A stretch of 64,000 nucleotides of DNA, taken from contig NZ_FCOL02000019.1 of NCBI RefSeq assembly GCF_001544515.1, forward strand, positions 58,761 to 122,760. The letters are read 5' to 3'. The position numbers and the translations under genes are program-made. Of the stretch, positions 49,435 through 58,799 are shown in pieces. Numbering within the stretch: position 1 is the first letter of the stretch; each line of letters opens with the position of its first letter. The DNA comes from Caballeronia terrestris (GTDB lineage: Bacteria > Pseudomonadota > Gammaproteobacteria > Burkholderiales > Burkholderiaceae). Under the pieces are notes generated by a model. It did no database searches. It was not told where the DNA came from and worked only from the letters and a program-made list of their open reading frames with translations.

Positions 49435-50409
49435 TCAGACGTCGGAGGGAAAAGCATAGGGCAGCGGCAGGAAGGTGAGCGCCGGGCCGCTCGCCGATCC
49501 AACGTGCACCGAGCCGTTATCGAGCGCGGCGAGCTTGATCTCGACCAGACAATCGACGCCGCCAGTTTCCGCCGGCGCCACGTTGATGACAAGGCCGCTC
49601 GGCTGGCCGGGGTCGTCGCTATGGAAGACTTCGTCGCCGGGCGCGGCCGCTTCCGCGTGCGCGAGCGCCGTGCGCCGCTTGATCGTGCCGCGATACTGGC
49701 TGCGCGCGACGATCTCCTGCCCCGGATAGCAGCCCTTCTTGAAATTGACGCCGCCGAGCACGTCGAAGTTGACCATCTGCGGGACGAACTGCTCCGAGGT
49801 CGCCTGCGTGATGCGCGGCTCGCCCGCGTGAATGTCGAGCCAGTTCCAGAGTTCGGGCGACGCGCGCGTGAGCTTCGCATCGAGCTTCTCCAGATGCGCC
49901 TCGATATCGGCTTTCGGCCCGACCCACAGAAAACGCGGACGGTGCGCCGCATCCGGCACGCGGATCAGCGCGCCGTGCGGGCCTTCCACCTTCACGTGCA
50001 CGCCGTCGGGCAGCGCATCGAAGATGCCGGAGAGCGCCGCGCGCACATCGCCCGCGAAGCCGATCGCGCCGACTTCCGCCGTTACGTCGATGAGTTTCGC
50101 CTTCGCGCGCAGCACGAACATCGAGAGTCGCTTTTGCACCGGCGCCTGCACGTCGTGCGCGATCAGGAGACGCACTGCATCGCCCGTGCGCCACATCAGG
50201 AACGACGCCAGCAGACGTCCCTTCGGCGAGCAATAGCCGGCAAGGCGCGCCGTCGATGCATCGAGATGCTGGACGTCGTTGGTCAGTTGCGTGTGGAGGA
50301 AGCTGGCGGCGTCGTCACCCTTGACGTCGATGACGCCGAATTGCGTGAGCGGCATGAACGCGCCCGCTGTGTGCACGGCGGTAAATCCGGAAGTATCGGG
50401 GGAATTCAT
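49435..50409 (-). CDS. ygfZ: Folate-binding protein YgfZ
   Basis: YgfZ uses tetrahydrofolate to support repair or assembly of certain iron-sulfur enzymes such as MiaB. The 324-residue protein has the diagnostic KKGCYPGQEIVARSQYRG motif with its conserved Cys. The N-terminal GcvT-like domain shows FGVIDVKGDDAASFLHTQLTND and YCSPKGRLLASF. It is divergent from mltG, with 77 bases between them that hold both promoters. Confidence 0.93.
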   Translation of the reverse strand: MNSPDTSGFTAVHTAGAFMPLTQFGVIDVKGDDAASFLHTQLTNDVQHLDASTARLAGYCSPKGRLLASFLMWRTGDAVRLLIAHDVQAPVQKRLSMFVLRAKAKLIDVTAEVGAIGFAGDVRAALSGIFDALPDGVHVKVEGPHGALIRVPDAAHRPRFLWVGPKADIEAHLEKLDAKLTRASPELWNWLDIHAGEPRITQATSEQFVPQMVNFDVLGGVNFKKGCYPGQEIVARSQYRGTIKRRTALAHAEAAAPGDEVFHSDDPGQPSGLVINVAPAETGGVDCLVEIKLAALDNGSVHVGSASGPALTFLPLPYAFPSDV

Positions 50410-50486
50410 GGAGTGTGCTTGCAGTCGATATGACTTTGGCTGAGGCGAACAAGTATTATATGGGGTCTATCTCAAGCGTGTTCCGC

Positions 50487-51497
50487 ATGTCCCTTTTGAA
50501 GAAATGCTTCATCGCGATTGCCCTGGCCGTCGTGCTCGTGATCGCGCTCACTGGCGGCATGTACTACTGGGCGACGTCGCCCGTCAAGCTCGCCACGCCC
50601 CAGCTCGATGTCACCATCAAGCCCCACAGCAGCCTGCGCAGCGTCAGTATCCAGTTGAACCGCGGCGGCGTCCCCGTCGAGCCGGAGCTCTTCGTGCTGA
50701 TGACGCGCGCGCTCGGCCTGGCCTCCCAACTGAAGTCGGGCAACTACGAGTTCAAGAGCGGCATCACGCCGTACGACGTGCTGCAAAAGATCGCGCGCGG
50801 CGACGTGAACGAATATGTCGCGACCGTCATCGAAGGCTGGACGCTGCAGAAAATGCGCGCCGAACTCGACGGCAATCCGGCCCTCACGCACGACACCGCC
50901 GGCATGAGCGACACGGATCTGCTGAAGGCGATCGGCGCGCCGGAAGTGACGAAGGCATCGGCGGAAGGGCTCTTTTTCCCCGACACCTATCTCTTCGACA
51001 AAAACACGAGCGATCTCGCCGTGTACAAGCGCGCATACCGGCTGATGCAGCAACGCCTCAACGAAGCGTGGGCGACGCGCGCACCGGACCTGCCTTACAA
51101 GACGCCTTACGACGCGCTGATCATGGCGTCGATCGTCGAAAAGGAGACAGGGCGCGCGGCGGACCGGCCGCTCGTCGCGGCGGTGTTCGCGAACCGGCTG
51201 AAGATCGGCATGCCGCTGCAGACCGACCCGACCGTGATCTACGGGCTCGGCCCGGCGTACGGCGGCCGTCTGAAGAAAAAGGACCTGCAAACGGACACTC
51301 CGTACAATACCTACACGCGCAACGGCCTCCCGCCGACGCCGATCGCGCTGCCCGGCGTCGCCGCGCTCGCCGCGACGATGAACCCCGCGTCGAGCACGGC
51401 GCTCTACTTCGTGTCGCGCGGCGACGGCAGCAGTATCTTTTCCGACAATCTCGGCGAGCACAACAAGGCCGTCGACAAGTACATCCGGGGTCAATGA
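50487..51497 (+). CDS. mltG: Endolytic murein transglycosylase MltG
   Basis: MltG cuts nascent peptidoglycan strands and so limits glycan length. The 336-residue protein has a single N-terminal TM ([22 protein letters not shown], about 6-28), a LysM-like subdomain (to about 140) and the YceG catalytic domain with Glu in [39 protein letters not shown] and [17 protein letters not shown] are family hallmarks. ATG 50487 (MSLLKKC) is chosen; an in-frame start at 50415 would add 24 residues before the TM. Its stop overlaps the tmk start (ATGA). Confidence 0.95.
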   Translation: MSLLKKCFIAIALAVVLVIALTGGMYYWATSPVKLATPQLDVTIKPHSSLRSVSIQLNRGGVPVEPELFVLMTRALGLASQLKSGNYEFKSGITPYDVLQKIARGDVNEYVATVIEGWTLQKMRAELDGNPALTHDTAGMSDTDLLKAIGAPEVTKASAEGLFFPDTYLFDKNTSDLAVYKRAYRLMQQRLNEAWATRAPDLPYKTPYDALIMASIVEKETGRAADRPLVAAVFANRLKIGMPLQTDPTVIYGLGPAYGGRLKKKDLQTDTPYNTYTRNGLPPTPIALPGVAALAATMNPASSTALYFVSRGDGSSIFSDNLGEHNKAVDKYIRGQ

Positions 51498-52117
51498 TGG
51501 CGCGCGGCAAATTCATTACGTTCGAAGGTATCGACGGCGCGGGCAAGACGACCCATCTCGACTGGTTCCGCAGCAGGCTCGAAGCGCGCGTGGCGCCGGG
51601 CGGCCGGTCGGTCGTCATGACGCGCGAGCCGGGCGGCACGGCGCTTGGTGAAACCTTGCGCGGCATCCTGCTGAACCAGCCGATGGACCTCGAAACCGAG
51701 GCGCTTCTGATGTTCGCCGCGCGCCGCGAGCATCTGGCGCAGGTGATCGAGCCGGCGCTCGCGCGTGGCGACTGGGTGCTCTCCGACCGTTTCTCCGATG
51801 CGACGTTCGCATATCAGGGCGGCGGCCGGGGCCTGCCACGCGACAAGCTCGAAGCGCTGGAGCGCTGGGTGCAGGGCGGTTTTCAGCCGGACCTGACCGT
51901 GCTCTTCGACGTGCCGACGGCCACCGCCAGCGAACGGCGCGGCGCGGCGCGCGCGCCGGACAAGTTCGAGAGCGAGTCGGAGGCGTTTTTCAACCGCACG
52001 CGCGACGAATATCTGCGACGCGCGGAGGAATCGCCTGAACGCTTCGTGATCGTCGACGCGACCCACTCAATCGAAGATATTCAGAAAGTACTCGAAGAAG
52101 TCGTCACAAGTATTTGA
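51494..52117 (+). CDS. tmk: Thymidylate kinase
   Basis: Tmk phosphorylates dTMP to dTDP. The 207-residue protein has the P-loop [23 protein letters not shown], the DR(Y/F) motif [13 protein letters not shown] and a lid region rich in Arg ([14 protein letters not shown]). It begins [12 protein letters not shown], with its ATG overlapping the mltG stop; the second Met three bases later is also possible. It is part of mltG-tmk-holB, the same order as in E. coli. Confidence 0.97.
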   Translation: MMARGKFITFEGIDGAGKTTHLDWFRSRLEARVAPGGRSVVMTREPGGTALGETLRGILLNQPMDLETEALLMFAARREHLAQVIEPALARGDWVLSDRFSDATFAYQGGGRGLPRDKLEALERWVQGGFQPDLTVLFDVPTATASERRGAARAPDKFESESEAFFNRTRDEYLRRAEESPERFVIVDATHSIEDIQKVLEEVVTSI

Positions 52118-52122
52118 AAAAT

Positions 52123-53154
52123 ATGATTTATCCTTGGCAAACCGATGACTGGTCCCGGCTTCAGCAATTGCGCGCGCACTGGCCGCACGCGCTCCTGCTG
52201 CACGGCGAAGGCGGCATAGGCAAACTGAAGTTCGCGCAGCATCTCGCGCAGGGGTTGCTCTGCGAGTCCGCGCAGCCGAACGGCGAGCCGTGCGGCAAGT
52301 GCGCCGCGTGCCTCTGGTTCAGTCAGGGCAATCACCCGGACTATCGGGCGGTCGTGCCGGAGGCGCTGGCAGGTTTAGTCGGCGCGACTGATACGAACGC
52401 GGACGAAAAAGCCGATGCCGATGAAGGCAAGAAAACGCGCACCCCGAGCAAGGAAATCAAGATCGAGCAGGTGCGCGCGCTGCTCGACTTCTGTGGCGTC
52501 GGTTCGCATCGCGGCGGGATGCGCGTCGTGCTCATGTATCCGGCCGAGGCGCTCAACATCGCTGCGGCGAACGCGCTCCTGAAAACGCTGGAAGAACCGC
52601 CGTCGGGCGTCGTGTTCCTGATGGTGTCGGCGCGCGTGGATCGTCTGCTGCCGACCATCATCAGCCGCTGCCGTCAGTGGCCTATGCCGTTGCCGCAACC
52701 GGCGACAGCGATCGCGTGGCTCGCCGCACAAGGCGTCGACGATCCGGCCGCGCTTCTCGCCGAAGCAGGCGGCGCACCGCTCAACGCGCTTGCGCTCGCC
52801 TCCGACGAAAACCGGCCGCTGCGCGATTTCACGCTGACGCAGCTCGCGGCGGGCCCGAAGTGCGACGCCTTTGCGTGCGGCGAGAACCTGCAGAAGCTGC
52901 CGGTGCCGATGGTGCTCGGCTGGCTGCAGCGCTGGCTCTACGACCTGCTCGCGCAACGCACGGCGGGGCGTCCGCGCTATTTTCCGAACGCGTCGAAGGC
53001 GCTCGAGCGCTGCGCCGCCCAGGCGGATGCCGCCGCGCTCGCCCGCTACATGAAGACGGTCACGCGCCAGCGCGCTGTGGAGAACCATCCGCTGAACGCG
53101 CGGCTCGTCTTCGAAGAGCTTTTTATCGGTTATCGCGACGTTTTCGCGACTTGA
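52123..53154 (+). CDS. holB: DNA polymerase III delta-prime subunit
   Basis: HolB (delta') is the stator of the clamp loader. The 343-residue protein has a P-loop-like LLLHGEGGIGKLKFAQ and a zinc module (CGKCAACLWF). Its core has VLMYPAEALNIAAANALLKTLEEPPSGVVFLMVS, and the SRC motif is at IISRCRQW. Start ATG 52123 (MIYPWQTDDW) is preferred over a TTG at 52114 that overlaps the tmk stop. An acidic, Lys-rich insertion lies at about 88-110 (TDTNADEKADADEGKK). Confidence 0.95.
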   Translation: MIYPWQTDDWSRLQQLRAHWPHALLLHGEGGIGKLKFAQHLAQGLLCESAQPNGEPCGKCAACLWFSQGNHPDYRAVVPEALAGLVGATDTNADEKADADEGKKTRTPSKEIKIEQVRALLDFCGVGSHRGGMRVVLMYPAEALNIAAANALLKTLEEPPSGVVFLMVSARVDRLLPTIISRCRQWPMPLPQPATAIAWLAAQGVDDPAALLAEAGGAPLNALALASDENRPLRDFTLTQLAAGPKCDAFACGENLQKLPVPMVLGWLQRWLYDLLAQRTAGRPRYFPNASKALERCAAQADAAALARYMKTVTRQRAVENHPLNARLVFEELFIGYRDVFAT

Positions 53155-53169
53155 TCCCGCCTGTCATCC

Positions 53170-53676
53170 ATGAGCCTGACTTACCGCGACGCCACACTCG
53201 ACGATCTGCCCGCCATCGTCGCCATATACAACTCGACGGTGCCCTCGCGCCAGGTCACCGCCGACCTCGATCCGGTCACGGTCGAAAGCCGTGTCGCGTG
53301 GTTTCACGCGCACGGGCCGCACGCGCGGCCGCTGTGGGTGGTCGAGGAGGGCGGCAAGGTCATCGCGTGGCTGAGTTTCTCGGATTTTTACGGCCGTCCG
53401 GCCTATGCGCGCACGGCGGAAGTTAGCATCTATCTCGACGAAAGCGCGCGCGGCAAGGGCTTGGGTAAGAAACTTCTGCAAGCGGCGCTGGAAAAGGCGC
53501 CCGAGCTTCGGATCGATACCGTGCTCGGCTTCGTGTTCGGACATAACGCGCCGAGCGTGAGGCTGTTCGAGGGCTTCGGCTTCGAGCCGTGGGGCACGCT
53601 GCCGCGCGTGGCGGTGCTTGACGGCATCGAGCGCGATCTCGTGATTCTCGGCCGGCGCCTCGATACCCTGCACTGA
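53170..53676 (+). CDS. GNAT N-acetyltransferase (phosphinothricin acetyltransferase-like)
   Basis: This 168-residue GCN5-related acetyltransferase begins [24 protein letters not shown], as in Pat/MddA-type enzymes that acetylate methionine sulfone, sulfoximine or phosphinothricin. The acetyl-CoA loop is [13 protein letters not shown] (motif A). [24 protein letters not shown] is the motif B region. The substrate is not determinable. It lies 15 bases after holB and 19 before tatD, in the same operon direction. Confidence 0.9.
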   Translation: MSLTYRDATLDDLPAIVAIYNSTVPSRQVTADLDPVTVESRVAWFHAHGPHARPLWVVEEGGKVIAWLSFSDFYGRPAYARTAEVSIYLDESARGKGLGKKLLQAALEKAPELRIDTVLGFVFGHNAPSVRLFEGFGFEPWGTLPRVAVLDGIERDLVILGRRLDTLH

Positions 53677-53695
53677 GTTACACACAGGAACGCAC

Positions 53696-54493
53696 ATGTT
53701 TGTCGATTCGCATTGCCACATCAACTTCGAGGGTCTCGCCGACCGCATGCCTGAAGTCCTCGCGAAGATGCGCGAGCAGCAGGTGACGCATGCGCTTTGC
53801 GTTTCCGTCGATCTGGAGACGCTGCCTTCGGTGCTCGCGCTCGCGGAGCAGTACGAGAACATCTACGCGTCGGTAGGCGTGCATCCGGACCACGAGGACG
53901 CCGGGGAGCCGAGCGTCGAGCAACTGGTCGAACTGGCGTCGCATCCGAAAGTGGTCGCGATCGGCGAGACCGGGCTCGATTACTACCGGCTGGAAGGCCG
54001 CAGCATCGCCGATATGGAGTGGCAGCGCGAACGCTTTCGCACGCATATCCGCGCCGCGCACGCGACGGGCAAGCCGCTGATCGTGCATACGCGTTCGTCG
54101 TGGGAGGACACGCTGCGCATCATGCAGGAAGAGCGCGCGAGCGTGCCCGGCGGCGTGATGCATTGCTTCACCGAGCCGTGGAACGTCGCCGAACCGGCGC
54201 TCGCGCAGAACTTTCACATCTCGCTGTCGGGCATCGTCACGTTCAAGAACGCGAAGGACGTGCACGACGTCGCGCAGCGCGTACCGCTCGAACGGCTTCT
54301 GATCGAAACCGATTCGCCGTATCTCGCGCCGGTGCCGTATCGCGGCAAGCCGAATGAACCTGCTTACGTGAGTTATGTCGGACGTTTCATCGCGCAATTG
54401 CGCGAAATGCCCGACGAAGCGCTCGCAGAAGCGACCACCGACAACTTTTTCAGGCTCTTCAAGATCCCGCGCCCCGCCACTCAAGCAACTTAA
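53696..54493 (+). CDS. TatD family metal-dependent hydrolase/DNase
   Basis: This 265-residue TIM-barrel metallohydrolase is of the TatD/YcfH group. It has metal ligands in VDSHCHINF (HxH), Glu in AIGETGLDYYRL, His residues in LIVHTRSSWED and VMHCFTEPWN, and Asp in IETDSPYLAPVPYRGK. E. coli relatives act as 3'-5' exonucleases or D-aminoacyl-type hydrolases, and YcfH is encoded after holB there too. ACAGGAACGCAC precedes the ATG. The following ankyrin gene starts 7 bases after the stop. Confidence 0.94.
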   Translation: MFVDSHCHINFEGLADRMPEVLAKMREQQVTHALCVSVDLETLPSVLALAEQYENIYASVGVHPDHEDAGEPSVEQLVELASHPKVVAIGETGLDYYRLEGRSIADMEWQRERFRTHIRAAHATGKPLIVHTRSSWEDTLRIMQEERASVPGGVMHCFTEPWNVAEPALAQNFHISLSGIVTFKNAKDVHDVAQRVPLERLLIETDSPYLAPVPYRGKPNEPAYVSYVGRFIAQLREMPDEALAEATTDNFFRLFKIPRPATQAT

Positions 54494-54500
54494 GGCTCAC

Positions 54501-55223
54501 ATGAATAATTCATCGCTGAAATCCGCTTCGTCCAATCGTGCGCGCAGTCTTTTCGCGGGCGTCCTGCTCGCGGCAAGCGCGTTTGGCACCCCGGCATTCG
54601 CCGCCCCCGCCGACACGCTGATCAAAGCCGTCAAGTTCGACGACGATTCCGGCGTCAAAAAGCAGCTTGCGCAGGGCATGGACCCGAATCTCGTCGACAA
54701 TACGGGCGCGCCGCTCCTCGTGATCGCCGCGCGCGAGAAGTCGGACAAGGTCGGCCAGATCCTCGCCGACAACCCGAAAACCGATCTCGAAAAACTCGAC
54801 GCCGCCGGCGAGAACGCGATGATGCTCGCCGCGCTCAACGGCGATGCGAAGTTCGTGAACCTCCTGATCGCGAAGGACGCCGAGGTCAACAAGAAAGGCT
54901 GGACGCCGCTGCATTACGCGGCCACTAACGGCCACGACGACGTCGTGAAGATCCTCGTCGACCATTCGGCCTATATCGACGCCGGTTCGCCAAACGGCAC
55001 GACGCCACTGATGATGGCGGCGCGCGGCGGCCATCTGTCGACGGTGAAACTGCTGCTCGACGAAGGCGCCGACCTGCGCGTCAAGAACCAGATCGGCATG
55101 ACGGCCATTGATTTCGCGAAGCAATACAACGCGAAGGACGTCGCGGAAGGGCTGCAGGCGCGTCTCGACTCGATGCCAGCCGCCGCAAGCGCTCCGCAAA
55201 GCGGCACAAACGGTGCAAAATAG
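54501..55223 (+). CDS. Exported ankyrin-repeat protein
   Basis: This 240-residue protein has a signal peptide (MNNSSLKSASSNRARSLFAGVLL..., cleavage near TPAFAA, about residue 35), so it is probably periplasmic. About five ankyrin repeats follow, for example AGENAMMLAALNGDAKFVNLLIAKDAEVN, GWTPLHYAATNGHDDVVKILVDH and NGTTPLMMAARGGHLSTVKLLLDEGADLR in pieces. A low-complexity Ala/Ser tail ends the protein. The partner protein bound by the repeats is unknown. The gene immediately follows tatD, as in many Burkholderia. Confidence 0.88.
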   Translation: MNNSSLKSASSNRARSLFAGVLLAASAFGTPAFAAPADTLIKAVKFDDDSGVKKQLAQGMDPNLVDNTGAPLLVIAAREKSDKVGQILADNPKTDLEKLDAAGENAMMLAALNGDAKFVNLLIAKDAEVNKKGWTPLHYAATNGHDDVVKILVDHSAYIDAGSPNGTTPLMMAARGGHLSTVKLLLDEGADLRVKNQIGMTAIDFAKQYNAKDVAEGLQARLDSMPAAASAPQSGTNGAK

Positions 55224-55285
55224 CGCAGTCGCCGGGCGGGGAGCCGCATCGATCCGGCCTCCAATCAACTAGAAAAAGGAACGCC

Positions 55286-55642
55286 ATGCTGCGGTTCTTC
55301 GTGATGGCCAGTGTCCTGGCGGCGCCGCTCAGCGCGGCGGCGTTCACGGGCAACGACCTGAACAAGCTTTGTATCAAGACCGATACCGTTTCGCGCAGCG
55401 CGTGCGCCGCCTATATCGAAGGCGCGGCGGACGGCATCTACAACACGATCGAGGCGATCGGAGGAACCTCCGGCCCGCAGGTCGGCCAGTATTTTTGCCT
55501 GCCGGTGGACGTGAAGCCGCAGCAACTCACCGACGCGGTGCGCAAGTACATCGCCGACAACCCCGACAAGGCCGGCTTTAACGCGACGACGATGGTGTCG
55601 CTCGGGCTCGGCAAGGCGTTTCCCTGCAAGGCGGAGCGCTGA
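55286..55642 (+). CDS. Rap1a/Tai-like secreted protein
   Basis: This is a 118-residue exported protein (signal peptide MLRFFVMASVLAAPLSAAAF). Its pattern fits the Rap1a/Tai immunity fold: a Cys near the N-terminus of the mature part (LNKLCIKT), then ACAAYIEGAADGIYNTIEA, FCLPVDVKPQQLTDAVRKYI and a C-terminal AFPC. Four cysteines could make two disulfides. Rap1a and Tai neutralise type VI secreted amidases in the periplasm. No effector or T6SS gene is nearby, so this may be an orphan immunity protein or a relative with another job. Confidence 0.65.
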   Translation: MLRFFVMASVLAAPLSAAAFTGNDLNKLCIKTDTVSRSACAAYIEGAADGIYNTIEAIGGTSGPQVGQYFCLPVDVKPQQLTDAVRKYIADNPDKAGFNATTMVSLGLGKAFPCKAER

Positions 55643-55677
55643 GCGCACGGCGCAACTGAGCAGGTTGCACCCGCTGT

Positions 55678-55709
55678 GGCCGGTCCGCGTGACCGGCCGT
55701 TTGTTTTTC
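55678..55709 (+). terminator. Terminator after the Rap1a/Tai-like gene
   Basis: GGCCGGTC / GACCGGCC forms an 8-bp stem with a 5-base loop, followed by GTTTGTTTTT. Confidence 0.8.
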
Positions 55710-55792
55710 AGGCTTCGTTTGTCTTTCAGACATCGAGTCGCCCCCTGAACCGTCGTATCCACCTTCGCGACGAGGCTGATTCCACGACGCTC

Positions 55793-57052
55793 ATGATCTC
55801 CTTCGACGAATTCCTTCACATCGCCGAAGCCCCGCTGCGCACCTGGCCGGGCGCGCTCGGCGTCGCGGCGCTCGGCGTGCTGTTCGCGCTCGGCGCGCAT
55901 CGCGTCGGCGCGCGCATTCTCACCCGCATCGCGCGGCCCTATCCGCTGATGAGCGTCGTGCTGCGCTATATCAACCGGCCGGCGCTCGTGTTGCTCATCA
56001 TCCTTGCGCTCGCGTTCGTGATTTTCGAGGCGCCCGACACGCTGCCGCTCATCGGCGTGCTGCGCGACCTGGCGACGGTCGCGCTGATCGGCGCGCTGAC
56101 GTTCCTCGCGGTGCGTTCGGCGGGCGCGGTCGGCGAGGCGATCGTGCAGGCGCATCCGCTCGATACCGAGAACAACCTCCACGCGCGCCGCATGCACACG
56201 CAGGCGCGCGTGCTGGCGCGCTCGGTGATGGTGGTGATCGTGATCATCGGCATCGGCGGGGCGCTGATGTCATTTCCGAGCGTCCGGCAGATCGGCGCGA
56301 GTCTACTGGCGTCGGCGGGTGTCGCGGGGCTAGTTGCAGGCATCGCCGCGCGCCCGGTGCTCGGCAACCTGATCGCCGGATTGCAGATCGCGCTCTCGCA
56401 GCCGATCCGGCTCGATGACGTCGTCGTAATTCAGGGCGAGTGGGGGCGCGTCGAGGAAATCACGGGCACGTACGTGTCGATCCGCATCTGGGACCAGCGG
56501 CGGCTGATCGTGCCGCTGCAGTGGTTCATCGAGAACCCGTTTACCAACTGGACGCGCAACAGCTCCCAAATCATCGGAACGGTGTTCTTCTACGTCGATT
56601 ACCGGATGCCGCTCGCGCCGTTGCGTGAAGAGCTGGAGCGCATACTGGAACACGCGCCCGAGTGGGACGGCCGCGTGCAGGTGCTGCAAGTCACCGACGC
56701 CACCGAACGGTCGATGCAACTGCGCGTGCTCGTCAGTTCATTCGACTCGGGCCTGAACTGGGATTTGCGCTGCCACGTGCGCGAAGGCCTGCTCGGGTTC
56801 GTGCAAGCGGCCTATCCGCAATTCCTGCCGCGCACGCGGGCAGATTTGTCGAATGACCAGGAGCATGCGGAATTCGCACCGCCGCTCGATCGGATTGGGC
56901 CGTCGGTGCCGTCCGGCAAGGTCGCGAGCACCGCGAACACCGCCGCCGATCCCGTCGCAAGCCGCGGCGAGCGGTCCGGCCCCGATCCGACGGCGCATTC
57001 GGCGGCATCGACGGCGCCCGGATCTTCGACCAGGAACGGCCAGCGCCGATAA
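55793..57052 (+). CDS. MscS-family mechanosensitive channel
   Basis: This inner-membrane protein of 419 residues probably releases solutes on hypo-osmotic shock. About four hydrophobic helices span about 15-40, 58-80, 85-112 and 138-200. The pore helix lies near LLASAGVAGLVAGIAARPVLGNLIAGLQIALSQP, the MscS signature region. The cytoplasmic beta domain has IRLDDVVVIQGEWGRVEEITGTYVSIRIWDQRRLIVP. The C-terminal 60 residues are low-complexity Ser/Pro/Ala. ATG 55793 was chosen over an earlier in-frame start lacking homology. otsA follows after 93 bases. Confidence 0.92.
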   Translation: MISFDEFLHIAEAPLRTWPGALGVAALGVLFALGAHRVGARILTRIARPYPLMSVVLRYINRPALVLLIILALAFVIFEAPDTLPLIGVLRDLATVALIGALTFLAVRSAGAVGEAIVQAHPLDTENNLHARRMHTQARVLARSVMVVIVIIGIGGALMSFPSVRQIGASLLASAGVAGLVAGIAARPVLGNLIAGLQIALSQPIRLDDVVVIQGEWGRVEEITGTYVSIRIWDQRRLIVPLQWFIENPFTNWTRNSSQIIGTVFFYVDYRMPLAPLREELERILEHAPEWDGRVQVLQVTDATERSMQLRVLVSSFDSGLNWDLRCHVREGLLGFVQAAYPQFLPRTRADLSNDQEHAEFAPPLDRIGPSVPSGKVASTANTAADPVASRGERSGPDPTAHSAASTAPGSSTRNGQRR

Positions 57053-57145
57053 AAACGAAACCCCGAGCCGTTTTCCCTGTCGATAAAACGCGGCATCTCA
57101 AAAACCGCCGCGAGCGGCGGATCAATCAAAAGAGAGGAGCAATTC

Positions 57146-58531
57146 ATGAGTCGCCTGGTTGTCGTATCGAATCGCGTTGCCACGCCCACCGAAACGAAGG
57201 GGTCGGCGGGCGGGCTCGCTGTCGGCGTGTTCGGCGCGCTGAAGGACAGCGGCGGCGTCTGGTTCGGCTGGAGCGGCGACGTGGTCAGCGAAAGCGTGGC
57301 GAACTCCGGGCCGACCCTCGTCGAGGACGGCGCGGTCACCTTCGCGACCGTCGGCCTGCCGAAGAAGGACTACGACCAGTACTACCGCGGCTTTTCGAAC
57401 GCGACCCTCTGGCCCGTCTTCCACTATCGCAACGATCTGGCCGTCTACGATCGCGATGAATACGCCGGATATCGGCGCGTGAATTCTTGGCTCGCGCACA
57501 AGGCGATCAAGCTGCTGCAACCCGACGACGTCATCTGGGTTCACGACTATCATCTGATTCCGTTCGCCGAGGCGCTGCGTTCTGAAGGCGTGACGAATCG
57601 CATGGGATTTTTCCTGCACATTCCGTTTCCGTCGCCGCAAATTCTGCTGAACATCCCGCCGCATGCGGAACTCGTGAAGTCGCTGTGCTGCTACGACGTC
57701 GTCGGCTTTCAGACGGAAGGCGACCAGATCGCGTTCCACGATTACGTCGTGCGGCACGCAAACGGCAAGGCGACGCCCGACGGTCACGTCGAGGCGTTCG
57801 GGCGCAAGCTGAAGACGGGCGTGTACCGGATCGGCGTGTTCCCCGACGAAATCGCCGAGCAGGCCGAGCGCGGCGAAGCGCGGCAGGACGTGATGGACCT
57901 CAAGCAGAGTCTGGAAGGGCGCAAGCTGATCATGAGCGTCGACCGGCTCGATTATTCGAAAGGACTCGTCGAGCGGTTTCGGGCGTTCGAGCATTTCCTG
58001 GAGAAGTCGCCGGAGTGGCGCGGCAACGTCACGCTCGTGCAGATCGCGCCGCCGACGCGCTCCGACGTCGACACATATCAACAAATCCGCCAGAACCTCG
58101 AATACGAAGCGGGTCGCATCAACGGCCGTTACTCGGGCCTCGACTACACGCCGATCCGCTACCTGAACCAGCGATACGACCGCTGGAAGCTGATGTCGCT
58201 GTTCCGCGAATCGCAGATCGGTCTCGTCACGCCGTTGCGTGACGGCATGAATCTCGTCGCGAAGGAATACGTCGCCGCGCAGAATCCGGACGATCCAGGC
58301 GTCCTCGTGCTGTCGCAATTCGCCGGCGCCGCCGACGAAATGACGGGCGCGCTGATGGTGAATCCGCACGACATCGTCGGGATGAGCGAGGCGATCGGGC
58401 GTGCTCTGTCAATGCCGCTCGCCGAGCGCCAGGAGCGTTATCAGACGAATATGACCGCGTTGCGCAAGAACGATCTGGGCGTCTGGCGCGACACGTTCCT
58501 GGCCGATTTGCGCGGCGTTTCCGCGAAATAA
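57146..58531 (+). CDS. otsA: Trehalose-6-phosphate synthase
   Basis: OtsA joins UDP-glucose and glucose 6-phosphate (GT20). The 461-residue enzyme begins SRLVVVSNRVA, then KGSAGGLAVGVFGAL and WFGWSGD. VIWVHDYHLIPFAEALR, GFFLHIPFPSPQIL, VDRLDYSKGLVERFRAFE and GLVTPLRDGMNLVAKEYVAAQ carry substrate-binding residues. AGAGAGGAG precedes the ATG at 57146. The phosphatase OtsB is not encoded within the window. Together with the MscS channel upstream, it suggests an osmotic-stress pairing. Confidence 0.95.
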   Translation: MSRLVVVSNRVATPTETKGSAGGLAVGVFGALKDSGGVWFGWSGDVVSESVANSGPTLVEDGAVTFATVGLPKKDYDQYYRGFSNATLWPVFHYRNDLAVYDRDEYAGYRRVNSWLAHKAIKLLQPDDVIWVHDYHLIPFAEALRSEGVTNRMGFFLHIPFPSPQILLNIPPHAELVKSLCCYDVVGFQTEGDQIAFHDYVVRHANGKATPDGHVEAFGRKLKTGVYRIGVFPDEIAEQAERGEARQDVMDLKQSLEGRKLIMSVDRLDYSKGLVERFRAFEHFLEKSPEWRGNVTLVQIAPPTRSDVDTYQQIRQNLEYEAGRINGRYSGLDYTPIRYLNQRYDRWKLMSLFRESQIGLVTPLRDGMNLVAKEYVAAQNPDDPGVLVLSQFAGAADEMTGALMVNPHDIVGMSEAIGRALSMPLAERQERYQTNMTALRKNDLGVWRDTFLADLRGVSAK

Positions 58532-58799
58532 CGCGATGTAAGCGCATCCCTGCGAATGTTTCCCGGATGTAACAGCGTAGTTCAAATGAAAGAATTGCCG
58601 TCCATAGCCGGTGCGCGTTCGATAATGGAAACTCGCGCGAAAAAGCGTCAGCACCCGCACGGCACCGGCACTTAGGGCAAACCTCGTTGTCCGCGCGTTC
58701 CGGCGGCTGTCATACTCCGTGCGCCCGGCGACGTCGCGCTTCAGCAGGCTTTTCGAGCGTGTGAGCCGTCCGGGAAAGATCCCAGTGGAGACGAGAAAG

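Noticed and set aside
55286..55642. A type VI effector-immunity pair at this locus
   Set aside because: Neither neighbour (exported ankyrin protein, MscS channel) looks like an amidase or a T6SS part, so only the immunity-like fold is reported.
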